Position numbers and translations under genes: made by a program
Source of the DNA: Maricaulis sp965242785
Lineage (GTDB): Bacteria; Pseudomonadota; Alphaproteobacteria; Caulobacterales; Maricaulaceae
DNA length: 64,000 nucleotides
NCBI GenBank assembly: GCA_965242785.1
Contig: CBDETA010000002.1
Span: 315,503 to 379,502, forward strand
Direction of reading: 5' to 3'
In this document: positions 44,376-53,501 of the stretch, in pieces
Layout of the letters: the number at the start of each line of letters is the position of its first letter
How positions within the stretch are numbered: the stretch's first letter is position 1
Notes under the pieces: model-generated
What the model was told of the DNA's origin: nothing
Database searches by the model: none
Seen by the model: the letters and a program-made list of their open reading frames with translations, nothing else

Positions 44376-46549
44376 ACCTTCCGGTACGCGAAGTCGCAGA
44401 CACCGAGGCGCTGATGCAGTCTCCCAGCCGTTTCCTGAACCGGGAACTGTCCTGGGTGCGTTTCAACCTGCGCGTTCTGGAAGAGGCAGAAAACGTCAAC
44501 CACCCGGTGTTCGAACGCCTGCGCTTCCTGTCGATCTCGGCCAGCAATCTGGACGAGTTCTACATGGTGCGCGTGGCCGGCCTGCGCGCCCAGTTCCATT
44601 CGGGCGTCACCACGACCAGTATCGACGGGCTCACCCCGGCCGAGCAGCTGGAGAAGATCCACGCGCTGGCCGGCGAGCTGATGCTCAAGCAGCAGCGCCT
44701 GTGGGGCAAGCTGAAGACCGCCATCGGCCGTGCCGGTGTAAAGGTGCTCGAGGCCCACCAGGTCAACAAGACCGACGAGGCCTGGCTGCGCGGTGATTTT
44801 CTCAAGCACACTCTGCCGGTGATCACGCCGCTGGCCATCGATCCGGCGCACCCCTTTCCCTTCATTCCCAATCTGGGTTTTGCCCTGGCGCTGCAGCTGC
44901 GCAAGCAGGGCACGTCCAAGGTGATGAATGCCCTGATCCCGCTGCCCAGCGGGGTCAAGCGCTTTGTCGAACTGCCGACCCGTCCGCGCCGGGATGGCGG
45001 CCGGCCGGACCGGCGTTTCATCTCGCTGGAAAGCGTCCTGACCCTGTTCGCGAACACGCTCTTCCCCGGCTATGAAGTGGTGGGCAAGGGCGCCTTCCGG
45101 GTCATTCGCGACAGCGATATCGAGGTCGAGGAAGAATCCGAAGACCTGATGCTGGAATTCGAAAACCTGCTGAAACAGCGCCGCCGGGGCGTGGTCGTCC
45201 GCCTGACCATGGATTCCGGCATGCCGCCGGCCCTGCGCGATCTCATCGTCCAGCACCTGCACGCCCAGCCGCAGGACATCGTGCCGGTGACCGGTCTGCT
45301 GGGCCTGGCACAGATTTCCCAGCTCATTCCCGACGACCGCCCCGAACACACCTTCACGCCCTACGAGCCGCGCTATCCGGAACGCATCCGCGACCATGGC
45401 GGCAATTGCTTCTCGGCGATCCGGGAAAAGGACATCATCGTCCATCACCCTTATGAGAGCTTTGATGTGGTGGTGCAGTTCCTGCGCCAGGCGGCGGCCG
45501 ATCCCGATGTCGTGGCCATCAAGCAGACGCTCTATCGCACCTCGAAGGACAGCCCCATTGTCGCCGCCCTGATCGAGGCGGCCGAAAGCGGCAAGAATGT
45601 CACTGCGCTCGTCGAGCTGAAGGCACGCTTTGACGAGGAGGCGAACCTGAAATGGGCGCGCGATCTGGAACGCGCCGGCGTGCAGGTCGTCTATGGCTTC
45701 ATCGAGTACAAGACCCACGCCAAGATCTCGCTGGTGGTCCGCCGCGAGGGCTCCGAACTGCGCACCTATGCGCATTTCGGCACCGGCAATTACCACCCGA
45801 TCACCGCGCGCATCTATACCGACCTCTCGCTCTTCACCGCCGATCCGGCCTTCGGTCGCGATGCCGGGCGGGTGTTCAACTATGTCACCGGCTATGCGCG
45901 GCCGGAGAATCTGGAACGCCTTTCGGTCTCGCCGATCGGCATGAAGGAATTCATCCTCGACCACATCGAGCGCGAGATCACCAATGCCAAGGCCGGCAAG
46001 CCGGCAGCGGTCTGGGCCAAGCTGAACTCCCTCGTGCATCCGGAGATCATCGACGCGCTCTACCGCGCCAGTCAGGCCGGGGTGCGGTCGGAGTTGGTCG
46101 TGCGCGGTATCTGTTGCCTGCGCCCGGGCATCAAGGGCCTGTCGGAGAATATCCGGGTCAAGTCGATCGTCGGCCGCTTTCTCGAACACTCGCGCATTGT
46201 CTGTTTTGCCAATGGTCACGCCATGCCGTCGCCGGCGGCCAAGATCTTCATCTCCTCGGCCGACTGGATGCCGCGCAATCTGGACCGCCGGGTCGAGCAT
46301 CTCTGCCCGGTCCAGAACCCCACCGTGCACCGCCAGGTGCTGGACCAGATCATGGTCGCCAATCTCAATGACACCGACCAGTCCTGGTACATGGACAGTT
46401 CCGGCGGCTATCACCGCGTCGACACCGCCAATGTGAAGAAGCCCTTCTCGGCGCACGCCTATTTCATGACCAATCCCAGCCTGTCGGGTCGCGGTCATGC
46501 CTTCAAGAATGACCAGCCGCCGGTGCTCATCGGCCAGTCGGGCAGCTGA
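44372..46549 (+). CDS. ppk1: Polyphosphate kinase 1
   Basis: Reversibly builds polyphosphate from ATP through a phosphohistidine. The 725-residue protein starts with an N-domain bearing RFLNRELSWVRFNLRVLEEA, and has KQTLYRTSKDSPIV, ALVELKARFDEEANL and the catalytic histidine block YAHFGTGNYHP. A GGAGAGG ribosome site precedes the ATG, which overlaps the hdaA stop. The ppx gene follows, so synthesis and breakdown are encoded together. Confidence 0.96.
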   Translation: MNLPVREVADTEALMQSPSRFLNRELSWVRFNLRVLEEAENVNHPVFERLRFLSISASNLDEFYMVRVAGLRAQFHSGVTTTSIDGLTPAEQLEKIHALAGELMLKQQRLWGKLKTAIGRAGVKVLEAHQVNKTDEAWLRGDFLKHTLPVITPLAIDPAHPFPFIPNLGFALALQLRKQGTSKVMNALIPLPSGVKRFVELPTRPRRDGGRPDRRFISLESVLTLFANTLFPGYEVVGKGAFRVIRDSDIEVEEESEDLMLEFENLLKQRRRGVVVRLTMDSGMPPALRDLIVQHLHAQPQDIVPVTGLLGLAQISQLIPDDRPEHTFTPYEPRYPERIRDHGGNCFSAIREKDIIVHHPYESFDVVVQFLRQAAADPDVVAIKQTLYRTSKDSPIVAALIEAAESGKNVTALVELKARFDEEANLKWARDLERAGVQVVYGFIEYKTHAKISLVVRREGSELRTYAHFGTGNYHPITARIYTDLSLFTADPAFGRDAGRVFNYVTGYARPENLERLSVSPIGMKEFILDHIEREITNAKAGKPAAVWAKLNSLVHPEIIDALYRASQAGVRSELVVRGICCLRPGIKGLSENIRVKSIVGRFLEHSRIVCFANGHAMPSPAAKIFISSADWMPRNLDRRVEHLCPVQNPTVHRQVLDQIMVANLNDTDQSWYMDSSGGYHRVDTANVKKPFSAHAYFMTNPSLSGRGHAFKNDQPPVLIGQSGS

Positions 46550-46554
46550 CCGTT

Positions 46555-48078
46555 TTGGACGATCCCGCTTCCATCGAGCCGCTGATCGCGGAAACCGCCA
46601 TCCACCGCGACATCGCGGTCATCGATGTCGGCTCCAACTCGGTGCGCCTGGTGCATTTCCGCGTCGAGGGAAGGGCGCTCTGGCCGATCTTCAACGAGAA
46701 GGTGATGGCCGGGCTGGGTCGTGGGGTCCGCGTCACCGGCAAGCTGCATCCGGAAGGCCGGGACATTGCCCTGCGCGCCCTCAAGCGCTTCCAGCGCCTG
46801 CTCGACGCCAAGGGCGTGCGGGAACGCTATGCCGTCGCCACCGCCGCCGTCCGCAACGCGACCGATGGTCCGGCTTTCGTCGAGGAAGTCGCCGAGCTGA
46901 CCGGTCTCAAGGTGCGGGTGTTGCAGGGTGAGGAAGAGGCCTATCACGCCGCCCTCGGCCTGGTGGCCGGGGTGCCCACGGCGCATGGGGTGATGGGCGA
47001 TCTGGGTGGTTCCAGCCTCGAACTGACGCCGATCCTCAATGGTGTGCCCCAGCCGGGCCGGACCTATGCCCTGGGCCCGCAGGAAGTCATCGACGGTCCG
47101 GATTTCGACCCGGACGCCACCCTCGCCACGATCGACGAACGCCTGGCCGAAGGTGGCATGCTCAGCGGGCAGGGCGGGGCCTTCTACGCCATCGGCGGTG
47201 CCTGGCGCGCCCTCGCGCATCTCGCCTTCGCCCGGTTCGACTACCCCTTGCATGTTGTCCACGAATTCGCGCTGAGCGCCGAGGAAGTCCGCGAACTCGC
47301 CCGGCTGGTGACCCGGCTCTCGCCGGCCTCGCTGCAGGGCACGCCGGGCCTCTCCAGCCGCCGGATCGAGACCTTGCCCTATGCCGCGCTCCTGCTGCGC
47401 CGGATCATGCGCCACGGCAAGTTCGACAGCATCGTCTTCTCCGCCTATGGCGTGCGCGAGGGTGTGCTCGCCGCCGGCCTGCCGCCGGAACTTCTGGCCA
47501 CCGATCCGCTGATCGCGGGTGCGGAGACCATGGCCCGGCCGTCCTCGCCCTCGCCGGATTTCGGCCGCGCCCTGGCGGCCTGGATCGCCCCGGCCATGCG
47601 CGAGGTGGAAACCGCCTTCGACCCCGCCCGCGACCGCGTCCTGCAGGAAGCCGGTGCGCGTCTCACGGATCTGGGTGCCCGTTTTCACCCGGACCACCGC
47701 GCCGAGCTCTCCCGCGATACGGTTCTTTACGCCCCCTTTGCCGGCGTCACCCATGCCGAGCGCGCCTTTCTCGCGGCAGCCTTGCACTATCGTTACGCTG
47801 GCAAGCGTGCCGAGTTGGACAATCATGGCGAGTTCCACCTGCTCGACGAGACCCAGCACAATGTCGCCCAGATGATGGGCTGCGCCCTGCGCCTGGGGGC
47901 CAAACTCTCCGGCCGCGCCACCCGCCTGCTTGACCAGTTCACCCTGACCGTGACCCCCGACGAGGTCCGCCTGACCGTTGATGAAAGCGTGCGCGATCTT
48001 TACGTCGAACGTTCGCTCAGCCTGCTGGACAATCTCGCCGGCGCCATCAATCGTCGCGCCCAGGTCGACTATGTCTGA
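46555..48078 (+). CDS. ppx: Exopolyphosphatase (Ppx/GppA family)
   Basis: Removes terminal phosphates from polyphosphate, or from pppGpp in the GppA branch. The 507-residue protein has the actin-like phosphate loops IDVGSNSVRLV and GDLGGSSLELT, and a C-terminal HD-like helical part. The frame begins at a TTG (46555) 5 bases after the ppk stop; no ATG or GTG lies nearby in frame before the conserved DVGSNS block, so a TTG start is likely. It is coupled to ppk1. Confidence 0.92.
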   Translation: MDDPASIEPLIAETAIHRDIAVIDVGSNSVRLVHFRVEGRALWPIFNEKVMAGLGRGVRVTGKLHPEGRDIALRALKRFQRLLDAKGVRERYAVATAAVRNATDGPAFVEEVAELTGLKVRVLQGEEEAYHAALGLVAGVPTAHGVMGDLGGSSLELTPILNGVPQPGRTYALGPQEVIDGPDFDPDATLATIDERLAEGGMLSGQGGAFYAIGGAWRALAHLAFARFDYPLHVVHEFALSAEEVRELARLVTRLSPASLQGTPGLSSRRIETLPYAALLLRRIMRHGKFDSIVFSAYGVREGVLAAGLPPELLATDPLIAGAETMARPSSPSPDFGRALAAWIAPAMREVETAFDPARDRVLQEAGARLTDLGARFHPDHRAELSRDTVLYAPFAGVTHAERAFLAAALHYRYAGKRAELDNHGEFHLLDETQHNVAQMMGCALRLGAKLSGRATRLLDQFTLTVTPDEVRLTVDESVRDLYVERSLSLLDNLAGAINRRAQVDYV

Positions 48079-48110
48079 GTGAGTCGCACCGGTCCGGAGT
48101 TCCAGCGCCC

Positions 48111-48716
48111 GTGAGCCATATCGACAGCTATGCCCACCAACTCGTCGGCTATCTCGCCGGTGTGCGGGTCTACTATGCACTTGAAGACATTGATGGTTCG
48201 CCCCAGAACGGCGATTTCGACTGCAAGGCCGGGCAGCTGGTCCTGGGCGGCGGATCCGGGGAATGGCCCGGCATGGTGCTGGACGGTCCCAACGCCGCCG
48301 TCGCTACCTTCCTCGCCCTGACCGGCGACGAGGCGGTCGACAAGCGCGGCTGGGCGGACATCATCACACCCTGGCAGTTTCGCGATGAGGCCCTGCGCTT
48401 TTGCGCCTGGCGGCCGGAGGACTATCGCCATTTCGTCGAGCGCTGCGAGAGCCCGGCCCTGATCGATCCCTTCCGCGAGGAAGCCGATTACAGCTTTACC
48501 CAGTGGCTGCTCGCCAGTTTCGGCCAGTTCGTCTTCCACGCCATGCCCGAGCTGGCGCCGGAACTGATGGACCAGCTCGACGATCCCTGGACCGCGCTCA
48601 AACACCCCGATTTCTGCAATATCGTCCTTACCGCACCCAACACGCCGACCTACGCCAATCACGGCGCACTCTTCCATCCGGTGCGGCGGGAGCCGAAGAA
48701 GCGGGCCGGCTTTTAG
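48111..48716 (+). CDS. Hypothetical protein, probably in the ppk-ppx operon
   Basis: A 201-residue soluble protein with a GTG start and a weak GGAG site 13 bases before it. It has no signal peptide or membrane segments. The middle is rich in aromatic residues (WQFRDEALRFCAWRPEDYRHF). I do not recognise a family. It starts 32 bases after ppx on the same strand, and its stop overlaps the rnd stop (TTAG). Confidence 0.65.
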   Translation: MSHIDSYAHQLVGYLAGVRVYYALEDIDGSPQNGDFDCKAGQLVLGGGSGEWPGMVLDGPNAAVATFLALTGDEAVDKRGWADIITPWQFRDEALRFCAWRPEDYRHFVERCESPALIDPFREEADYSFTQWLLASFGQFVFHAMPELAPELMDQLDDPWTALKHPDFCNIVLTAPNTPTYANHGALFHPVRREPKKRAGF

Positions 48717-49879
48717 GCCGGGCCTTTAACCTCGCTGACGCAGACCTTGCCGTCCTTCAGCGTCAGTGACAGCTCGCCGCGCTTGAGGCGCTGAGCGGGG
48801 ACACCGAAGACCTCGCGGCGCCAGCCCTTCATGGCTTCCACCGCGGGTTCGTCTTCGGACGCGATCTTTTCCAGATCACCCACCGTGGCGATCAGGCGCG
48901 CGGCGACACCGGCATCCTCGGCCACATGCTTTAGCAGCACTTTGAGCAATTCCACCGTCGGACCGATCCCCTGGGGCGGCGGGGCCGGATTTTCCACTTT
49001 CGGCGCATAGGCTTCGGCATCAGCCAGCGCAGCAGCCATCTTGTCGAACAGGCGGCGGGCCGGGGCCGAGCGCTCGAAGCCCTTGGGCACGGCGCGCAGG
49101 CCGGTCAGCTGGTCCGGCTCGGTCGGGGCGACGCTGGCAATCTCGTAGATCGCATCATCCTTCATCACCCGCTGGCGCGGCATGTCGCGCGTCTGCGCCT
49201 CGGTCTCGCGCCAGGCGGCGGCCGCGCGCAGGGCGGCGACCCATTTCGTCGTCGTCTTGCGCAGCTTCATCCGGCGCCAGCTCTCCTCCGGGTCGAGCCG
49301 GTAGGTGGAGGGGCTGGTCAGCGTCTTCATTTCCTCGGCCAGCCAGTCGGCGCGGTCCTTCTTGGCCAGGCGCTCGCGCATGATCGGGTAGAGATCGCGC
49401 AGATGCGTGACATCGGCGATGGCGTATTCCAGCTGCGCCTTGGACAGAGGCCGGCGCGACCAGTCGGTAAAGCGCGGCCCCTTGTCGATCGGGCGTTTCA
49501 ACAGCGCCTTCACCAGCGCGTCATAGGCAATCGAGTCGCCCAGGCCCAGCGCCATGGCGGCGACCTGGGTGTCGAACATCGGTCGCGGGATCAGATTGTC
49601 GCCGCCGCGATGGAAGAAGATTTCCAGATCCTGGCGCGCGGCGTGGAACACTTTGGTGATCCGCTCGTCCGCCATCAGCTCCCAGAAGGGCTCAAGATCC
49701 AGGCCCTCGGCCAGCGGATCGATGATCACTTCTGTCGGGCCGCCGGCGGCCTGGATCAGGCAGAGTTGCGGCCAGTAGACCGTCTCACGCATGAATTCCG
49801 TGTCGACGGCGACATACTCATTCTGAAGAAGTTCGTCACAGGCCCGTTCGAGGGCCTCGGTCGTGGTGATTATGTTCAT
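48713..49879 (-). CDS. rnd: Ribonuclease D
   Basis: A 3'-5' exoribonuclease involved in tRNA 3' trimming. The 388-residue protein has the DEDD acidic residues in YVAVDTEFMRE, the HAARQDLEIF and FDTQVAAMALG motifs, and an HRDC domain toward the C-terminus (about 210-290). The frame is open 44 codons upstream, but the chosen ATG begins the usual MNIITTTEAL with an AAAGGG site. It ends head-on against the hypothetical gene with a 4-base overlap. Confidence 0.95.
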   Translation of the reverse strand: MNIITTTEALERACDELLQNEYVAVDTEFMRETVYWPQLCLIQAAGGPTEVIIDPLAEGLDLEPFWELMADERITKVFHAARQDLEIFFHRGGDNLIPRPMFDTQVAAMALGLGDSIAYDALVKALLKRPIDKGPRFTDWSRRPLSKAQLEYAIADVTHLRDLYPIMRERLAKKDRADWLAEEMKTLTSPSTYRLDPEESWRRMKLRKTTTKWVAALRAAAAWRETEAQTRDMPRQRVMKDDAIYEIASVAPTEPDQLTGLRAVPKGFERSAPARRLFDKMAAALADAEAYAPKVENPAPPPQGIGPTVELLKVLLKHVAEDAGVAARLIATVGDLEKIASEDEPAVEAMKGWRREVFGVPAQRLKRGELSLTLKDGKVCVSEVKGPA

Positions 49880-49916
49880 GGAGCGGCCCTTTAGCGCGGA
49901 CCGCTCCAGATTTCCA

Positions 49917-51236
49917 TCAGGAAGGCGAGTCACCGCGCGTTTTCCACTGTTTCGCCAGCCGCCAGCCGATGAATGCAGCCGCACCGGCGCTGATGACGGC
50001 AATCGAGACAAAGGCGGTCTGGATCGGCAGACCGGTCCCCGCGATCAGGGCCAGCACGAACTGGCCTGCGGTCGCCGTGGCCGCATTCAGGATGCCGCCG
50101 GCCGCCAGCAGCCGCCCACGCAGTTCCGGCGCGGCCCGGCGCTGGGCCATGGCCTGCAGCGGCACCACGAAGAGGCCGGCAAACACCGCCGCCAGACCCA
50201 GATCGATCATGATCCGCCAGTTCGCCGGATTGGCGATGAAAGCGTCGATCGCGATCAGCTCGGCGCCCTGTGCCGCCAGCGGATTGTTCCAGGTGCGCAG
50301 GGCCACATCCCCGGCAAAGACGAACACGCCCAGTCCGCCGACAATCGAGAAGGTCAGGGCATCCCCCTTGCCGCTCAGCGCGCCGCACAACAGGGCCCCC
50401 ACGGCCGCGCCCACGGTGAAGAGGGCGGAAAAGGCCAGCACCACGGTCTCGTCGGCGCCCAGCACGGAGGCGGTGAATACTGGCATCAGCGTCACGATGG
50501 AGGCCGCCAGCATCCAGAACCAGGCCACGCCCACCAGCGGCCGCAGCACATCCGGGGCCCGCAATGCATAGCCCAGCACGCGCCAAGTCTCGGCGATGAA
50601 GTTGAAATTGAGCTTCATGTCCGGATTGGAGGCCGGCGCCGGCGGTAATTGCCGGATCGCCAGCCAGCCGACCACCGCCATCGCCACCAGCCCGCCGCCG
50701 ACCGCAACCGGGCCGATGCTCTGGCGGATCAGCCAAGTGCCCAGACCGATGCCGATCAGCACCGAGACATTGAGGAGGCCCGACAGCATCGCATTGGCCG
50801 GTACCAGCTCGTGCGGGGCCATCAGGGTGGGCAGGGCGGAATTCTTCGCCGGCGTGAAGAATGCCGACTGCGTGCCCATCAGGAACAGGGCCAGCATCAA
50901 GAGGGCCGGTTGTTCCAGGATGAAGGCGAGGGCGACCACGCCCATCAGCCAGATCTCGGCAAACTTGGCAAAGCGCATGATGCGCGTGCGGTCGAACTTG
51001 TCGGCGATACGCCCGGCGACCGCAGAAAAGAGGAAGATCGGCACAGTGAACATCGAGGCGGCCACCGAGACCAGGGTCAGCCGGTCGAGGTCAAACATTG
51101 TCAGCCCGCCATAGGTCGCCAGCGTCACCACGGCATAGCGGAAGAAATTGTCGTTGAATGCACCCAGCGACTGGGCCACCAGGAGTGGCAAAAAGCGGCG
51201 CTGGCCCAAAAGGCTCGCAGCAATGGCAGCACTCAT
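49917..51236 (-). CDS. MFS transporter of the LplT/Aas type
   Basis: A 439-residue inner-membrane protein with about 12 helices. The N-terminal FLPLLVAQSLGAFNDNFFRYA and GRIADKFDRTRIMRF are characteristic of the lysophospholipid flippase branch (LplT and the N-terminal part of Aas fusions). It lies 3 bases after the downstream acyltransferase gene, so it likely moves lysophospholipid for re-acylation by its PlsC neighbours. No acyl-ACP synthetase (AMP-binding) domain is present nearby. Confidence 0.82.
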   Translation of the reverse strand: MSAAIAASLLGQRRFLPLLVAQSLGAFNDNFFRYAVVTLATYGGLTMFDLDRLTLVSVAASMFTVPIFLFSAVAGRIADKFDRTRIMRFAKFAEIWLMGVVALAFILEQPALLMLALFLMGTQSAFFTPAKNSALPTLMAPHELVPANAMLSGLLNVSVLIGIGLGTWLIRQSIGPVAVGGGLVAMAVVGWLAIRQLPPAPASNPDMKLNFNFIAETWRVLGYALRAPDVLRPLVGVAWFWMLAASIVTLMPVFTASVLGADETVVLAFSALFTVGAAVGALLCGALSGKGDALTFSIVGGLGVFVFAGDVALRTWNNPLAAQGAELIAIDAFIANPANWRIMIDLGLAAVFAGLFVVPLQAMAQRRAAPELRGRLLAAGGILNAATATAGQFVLALIAGTGLPIQTAFVSIAVISAGAAAFIGWRLAKQWKTRGDSPS

Positions 51237-51238
51237 GA

Positions 51239-51970
51239 TCAGGCCTCCTTCGTGGCCAGGCCCGCAGCCGATCCTTCGGCTTCCAGGGCGCGGGTGCGGG
51301 TTTCGATCGTCAATTGCAGGCGCGGCAGGAAATCATCGCGCGGCAGTCCGGGCGGGATCGGGTCGAGAAACTCGATCACCGCCGGACCGGAAAACTTGGT
51401 CCATTTGTTCTGCGGCCAGCGCAGACCCAGATTGTGGGCCACAGGCACCACCGGGCGGTTCAGCTGTTCATACATCACCCACACACCCTTCCGGTAGCGC
51501 TTGGCCTCGCCGGTCTCGGCCAGTCCGCCTTCGGGGAAGATCAGCATCGGGCGCGGATCATCGCCCGCTTTCTCCAGTGCTGCCTGCAGGGCGCCTTCCG
51601 CCCCGCGCAGGCCGGGAGAGGCGACCATGGTGGCGCCCGAGCGGGCAACGATGCGGCCGACCAGGGGAAAGGTCTCGATCCCGTTGCCGATGACGAAATT
51701 CATGTCGCCCATGATCGCCATCAGCATGAAACCATCCGACCAGGATTGGTGCTTGGAGGCCAGGATCACCGCCTCGCGCTGCGGCACGCGGCCGCGCACC
51801 TCCACCTTGATCCCCATGATCCAGCGCATCATCCAGCGAACGGTTCTGCAGCAGGCCCGCATCAGGCCGATCAGGCCGGCGCGCCAGGGCAGGAAGCTCA
51901 CCAGCCAGGCTGTCAGGGCGAACAGCGCCAGCACAGGCCAGAAGCTCAGATTGAAGATGGCCGATCTCAT
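51239..51970 (-). CDS. 1-acyl-glycerol-3-phosphate acyltransferase family protein (PlsC-like 1)
   Basis: A 243-residue membrane-bound acyltransferase with an N-terminal hydrophobic segment (about 8-35). The catalytic HX4D motif is HQSWSD, and FPEGG (motif III) is present. It should add an acyl chain to lysophosphatidic acid or a lysophospholipid. It is about half identical by eye to the neighbouring PlsC-like protein, so a tandem duplicate. The chosen ATG has a GAGGGA site. Confidence 0.88.
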   Translation of the reverse strand: MRSAIFNLSFWPVLALFALTAWLVSFLPWRAGLIGLMRACCRTVRWMMRWIMGIKVEVRGRVPQREAVILASKHQSWSDGFMLMAIMGDMNFVIGNGIETFPLVGRIVARSGATMVASPGLRGAEGALQAALEKAGDDPRPMLIFPEGGLAETGEAKRYRKGVWVMYEQLNRPVVPVAHNLGLRWPQNKWTKFSGPAVIEFLDPIPPGLPRDDFLPRLQLTIETRTRALEAEGSAAGLATKEA

Positions 51971-52005
51971 CGCATTTCCCTCAAGGGTCCGGGCGGCCCA
52001 GCGTC

Positions 52006-52767
52006 TTACGCGCAGCTGCACGCCAGGGTGTCGGAAGACTGCGACGGTTCGCGAACCGGCGCAAACTCTGCCTCAAGGGCGCGCGAGCGTGCCTCCACAC
52101 GGGCTTCCAGCTCGGCCAGCACCGCATCGCGGTCGGCGCTTGGCGCAATCGGGTCCAGGAATTCGATGACCGCCGTGCCGGAGAATTTCGACCATTTCTG
52201 TTGCGGCCAGCATTGGCCCAGATTGGTCGCCACCGGCACGATCGGACGGTCCAGCGCTTGGGAGAGGCGCCACACACCCGAGCGATAGCGCATGCCTTCA
52301 CCCACCGGCGTCAGATGGCCTTCCGGATAGATCAGCACCGGGCGCGGTCGGCCTTCGCCCTGCGAACGGGTCACGCCCGCCATCAGGGCATTGCGGGCTT
52401 CGGTGCCGCCCTGGTTGGACAGGACGATCGCCCCGCAGCGTTTCAGCACCCAGCCGATCAGCGGGAATTTCAGCATGTGGTCGCCGCAGACGAAATTCAC
52501 ATCGCCGCACTTGGCCATCATCACGATGCCGTCGCCCCAGGACTGGTGCTTGGCACCGATGACCACCGGCTGGTTCTTCGGCGGCGTGCCGCGCACCACC
52601 ACCTTGATGCCGCAGATCCAGCGCATCAGGTGCAGGGTCAGGCGTGCATAGGAGCGCAAACCGTGCATCAGCGCCCAGCGGCCGGGGATCAGCGCCAGCA
52701 CGGCGCAGATGACGGCGTAGAGGCCGGAGATCGTCCAGTAGGTGATGTTGAAAATGAAGGACCGCAT
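52006..52767 (-). CDS. 1-acyl-glycerol-3-phosphate acyltransferase family protein (PlsC-like 2)
   Basis: A 253-residue acyltransferase with an N-terminal hydrophobic segment (MRSFIFNITYWTISGLYAV). HX4D is HQSWGD and motif III is YPEGH. It parallels the PlsC-like 1 protein block by block and ends in a Cys-containing tail (LACSCA). A GGGAGG site precedes the ATG. It lies between tetR and PlsC-like 1 in a four-gene minus-strand run. Confidence 0.88.
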   Translation of the reverse strand: MRSFIFNITYWTISGLYAVICAVLALIPGRWALMHGLRSYARLTLHLMRWICGIKVVVRGTPPKNQPVVIGAKHQSWGDGIVMMAKCGDVNFVCGDHMLKFPLIGWVLKRCGAIVLSNQGGTEARNALMAGVTRSQGEGRPRPVLIYPEGHLTPVGEGMRYRSGVWRLSQALDRPIVPVATNLGQCWPQQKWSKFSGTAVIEFLDPIAPSADRDAVLAELEARVEARSRALEAEFAPVREPSQSSDTLACSCA

Positions 52768-52796
52768 CTCGGCCTCCCTGGTGTGGTTGATCGGGT

Positions 52797-53423
52797 TCAG
52801 TCGGTCTTCAGCACGGCCATGATGGCGCGCACAAAGGCCTCGACATGTTGGGACAGGGGCAGGGCGATGCGGCCGTAGAGCGAGTATTCGGCGGTTTGCA
52901 TGACCACACCCAGCGCCATGGCGGATTTCAGTTCCGGATCGCCGGCCGGGATTTCCCCGCGCTCCATCGCCTGGGCGACGCAGGCGGTCATGAAGTCCGA
53001 CGGGTCCGCCCCGCCATCGCCCGAGGCGGCGATGAAGTAATTGCGATGGGTCAGGTGGTAGACGAATTGCGCCGGATCGGTGTCGGCCAGCTCGCAATAG
53101 GCCTTGGTCAGGGCGCGGGCCGCGTCCTCCATCGTCGCATCGGGTGCCAGGTGGGAGACCACCAGCGCTTCCAGCCGCTTGTGGATGACCTCGAACATCT
53201 GCCGGCCCAGCGCATCCTTGGACTTGAAATGGCGATACATCGCCCCGTCCGAAATCGTGCAGGCCTCGGCGATCTGCTTGATGGAGACGCCATCCATGCC
53301 GTGCTGGGCAAACAGCATCAGCGCCGCCCGCTCGATCCGCGCCTTGGTCGTCCCGGTCTTGGCGGTCACCCCGACATTCGGGTCCACCCCGTCAAAAATC
53401 CCGGTTCTCAACATGCCTGTCAT
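52797..53423 (-). CDS. TetR family transcriptional regulator
   Basis: A 208-residue repressor with an N-terminal helix-turn-helix (about 25-70: ARIERAALMLFAQHG, VSIKQIAEACTISDGAMYRHFKSK) and a helical ligand-binding domain. It is the first gene of the plsC-plsC-MFS run and probably represses itself and these lipid genes through the palindromes at 53451-53539; the ligand may be acyl-CoA or a lipid, but this is inference. The chosen ATG has a GGGGGAG site. Confidence 0.9.
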   Translation of the reverse strand: MTGMLRTGIFDGVDPNVGVTAKTGTTKARIERAALMLFAQHGMDGVSIKQIAEACTISDGAMYRHFKSKDALGRQMFEVIHKRLEALVVSHLAPDATMEDAARALTKAYCELADTDPAQFVYHLTHRNYFIAASGDGGADPSDFMTACVAQAMERGEIPAGDPELKSAMALGVVMQTAEYSLYGRIALPLSQHVEAFVRAIMAVLKTD

Positions 53424-53450
53424 GGCGGCTCCCCCTTTGGCTGAGCGATC

Positions 53451-53470
53451 ATGTGAATGATCATTTACAT
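53451..53470. promoter_or_regulatory. TetR operator, main palindrome
   Basis: ATGTGAATGATCATTTACAT is a 20-base palindrome centred on TGATCA with a single mismatched pair. It ends 28 bases upstream of the tetR ATG. Two related sites follow upstream (53502-53517 and 53525-53539). Confidence 0.7.
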
Positions 53471-53501
53471 GCTTTATGGACCGGCGTTCGCAAAAGCGCA
53501 A

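Noticed and set aside
44222..46498. 758-codon open frame antisense to ppk1
   Set aside because: Mirror frame of a high-GC gene; rich in Gly/Arg/His/Asp without any domain, while the other strand encodes a complete, recognisable Ppk1.
46495..48180. 561-codon open frame antisense to ppx
   Set aside because: Same GC-driven effect; no motif or ribosome site, and ppx on the plus strand is clear.
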